NCBI GenBank assembly: GCA_001839685.1
Contig: MLAK01001015.1
Location: 89,448-153,447 of the forward strand
Reading direction: 5' to 3'
DNA length: 64,000 nucleotides
DNA from: Tritrichomonas foetus
Taxonomy: Eukaryota > Parabasalia > Tritrichomonadida > Tritrichomonadidae
Shown here piece after piece: positions 62,101-64,000 of this stretch (position 1 is the stretch's first letter; each line of letters starts with the position of its first letter). The notes under the pieces were generated by a model that saw only the letters and a program-made list of their open reading frames with translations, was not told where the DNA came from and made no database searches. Both the position numbers and the translations under genes were made by a program.

Positions 62101-63889
62101 TCAAGTTCAGATTCAACAGAAATAGTTTCACTATCCATAATTGTTAATGATGGATTTTGAACACTGACGCAATTAGGTAAAGCAGGAAAAGTATCTAAAC
62201 CAAGTTCATGAGGACGATCTGTAGAAATTTGAGTATTTCTTTGGAGGAGTCTGATTTTATCCATCCATTCAGAAAATCCATTTTGATCAGCTTTAATTTC
62301 CTTCAAAAATCTGGCGTAAGTTCGAACAACAAAACGATTATTTGGATATTGTGAAAGAAGATGCGTAAATTCCATCTCACATTTTTGTACAGCAATATGT
62401 GCAACATGAATAGTATTACTCATTTCAGTAATATTTCCTTGAATAACCAAATCCCAAATTCTTCGAAGTTTATGTTTTGTATTTTCGACTAATTTCAATA
62501 TCCGTCCAAGTTTCTTTTTTAGTGAGGCAGCGAGATTGGTTTCACGTAATCTTAATACTGAACTAATTTGTTCAAGACACATTTTTGCAGTATGCCCTTT
62601 AATCCTATTAGATCTAATTTGTTGGAATATCAATTCAAGTGTTCTATTTTCTTCAGGATAAATTGCAGCAAATTTTGCGAACAAAGACCAAACAGCCATC
62701 GATTTTGGCCATTTCTCACATGCTAACCTCATGAGTGACCAATTGATACAAATAGGATGAGCATATTGGAAACCAACAAGTGAGCAGCTAACGAATTGTT
62801 GTGGATTTTTCATTTCTTCAAAAACTGCAGAATCATCCATGATTCGATCAAGGAACATTAATTGACGGGATCGAACTGAATTTATGATTTTATTCCAAAT
62901 GAAGAAGCAAGGAACAATTGTTAAGATTAAAACAATCATGATTGCTTCATTTCCAGTCATGCCAGCGGCTTGAACAATTCCAACAATTAAATAATTGACT
63001 GCAGTAGCGGTTAATGTTGAATAAAACATGACTTGGTCTGTTTTATCGATAAAACTGCCATTCTTAAGAATGATCACCATGAAAACAATTGTTAAAACCA
63101 TGGCGATGAAAATGAAGACTATTTGATAAGGATTTGGAGCTTTACATGCTACTCCCGAACATACAGATATGACTACAGAAAAAGTTACAATTATAAATTG
63201 TGGACTTGATTGTAAAGTTGAAAGAGATGCAGGACGCATCAAAATTGAAATTCCAGTAACTTTTTGAGTAAGCCAAACATTGCGGCAAAACAAACAAAAG
63301 ATGTAGCAATGGCTATAAAATCGCTGACATCAAACGTACGATTATTTATCATATTTAATATCAACTCCCCACAAAATTCTGATACGATCGGCTGATATAA
63401 ATAACCAAAAGTGCCGGAGAAAATGAGAGTGAAAACGCATAGCTTGTTTGAGACTTTGCCACTATTCTTCAAATAAAAAGCTGCTGCATAAATTAAGATA
63501 TAGTATAATAAAAATAATGCAGTATAAAGAAATACAACGATGCATCCATAATCATCTCGATATTCTGGCGGTAAAATATACCAAAAAACTGATAAAATAG
63601 ACACCGCTTTTTTCGAAACAGTGCCATCGACCCAAAATATATTTGATCCACTTAAAAAAGAACTTCCAAGAAATTGAAGCAATCTGAATATCGTTACAAC
63701 TTTATGCATGATTTTAAAATTGTAATCTAAGAAATCAACGTAATTGAAATAAAAGAATAAAAGATTTCGTAGTTTTTTCATTGATGATTTTTCGATCATT
63801 CCGCCGTATCCTGAGTTGGAAAGAGATGTGAAGTTATCAGATGATGACATATGACCCGAAGAGGTCATTTCTGTTGTCGAGGATTTCAT
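59142..63889 (-). CDS. Multi-pass class III adenylate cyclase, one frameshift (about 1,580 aa)
   Basis: Two frames belong to one gene. The N-terminal part (63889 to about 63262) has several membrane segments. The frame then shifts at a run of five A (plus-strand T at 63261-63265), and the rest continues to 59142. Total length becomes a multiple of three if one A is added. After many membrane segments come a PAS-like segment ('FFEAVVDSLPDGVICANEKF') and a C-terminal cyclase domain with metal Asp in 'FIDIVEFT', 'KIKCIGDCYMAAGG' (Lys for adenine; second metal Asp) and 'NMAQQMEHHG'. Adenine specificity is likely, with Glu in 'FEILG' where Asp is usual. It would make cAMP at a membrane. Confidence 0.85.
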
Positions 63890-64000
63890 GATAACGCACT
63901 GGAACGAATTTTTGATATTTTTATTTCCACTGAAAAATTAAAAAAAAATTGAGAATTAATATAATCGGATTCTGTATATTTATTCAGATTTATTTTCAGA

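Noticed and set aside
1..64000. CRISPR arrays, rRNA and tRNA genes
   Set aside because: None seen on either strand; a eukaryotic nuclear region would not carry CRISPR arrays.

Overview
The window looks like nuclear DNA of a parabasalid protist, most likely a trichomonad related to Tritrichomonas or Trichomonas. It is strongly AT-rich and its genes are almost all single open frames. Protein ATGs often lie 5-40 bases after an initiator-like TCA(C/T)(T/A) motif. The one intron I can prove is 25 bases long. The gene content also fits: an ankyrin protein of the DUF3447 type, beta-helix surface proteins with one C-terminal membrane anchor, a huge multi-pass class III adenylate cyclase, divergent ARM/HEAT phosphatase regulators, a small Myb factor, and flagellar coiled-coil proteins. 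The genus is inferred; I ran no database search.

Layout. 1-6.1 kb: a WD40-like protein running off the left edge, two unrecognised plus-strand genes and an ankyrin gene. 6.5-10.2 kb: a BAR/Vps5-like gene, a 1,374-bp inverted-repeat element, and a Rac GTPase with the short intron. 11.2-17.2 kb: a Vps39/Vps3-like gene, a coiled-coil frame with no visible ATG, and a beta-helix surface protein. 19.5-29 kb: a prenylatable CK1-type kinase, an ARM-like gene divergent from an INTS9-like gene, a SAPS-type PP6 regulator and another ARM-like gene. 29.4-36.1 kb: a TRP/Flc-like membrane protein, ribosomal protein L17 (uL22), a second beta-helix surface protein and an Akt-like PH-kinase. 36.7-46 kb: a CFAP58/CCDC146-type coiled coil, a charged coiled coil, a class 3 lipase and a PP2A B56-type subunit. 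48.8-53 kb: a Myb protein, a Rad6-like E2 and a sugar transporter interrupted by an in-frame TAG. 53.2-59 kb: a gene-poor island bounded by a TTAA-flanked inverted repeat, full of broken minus-strand fragments, containing a second copy of the 1.37-kb element and an assembly gap. 59.1-63.9 kb: an adenylate cyclase whose frame breaks once at a run of five A.

Together the genes form an ordinary housekeeping and signalling neighbourhood: small GTPase, Akt, CK1, cAMP, PP2A/PP6 regulators, endosomal trafficking and cytoskeleton. Operons are not expected. The most unusual material is the pair of TTAA-inserted elements, the larger apparent TTAAGGG-ended element that one of them is nested in, the ultrashort intron, and several genes broken by a single change.
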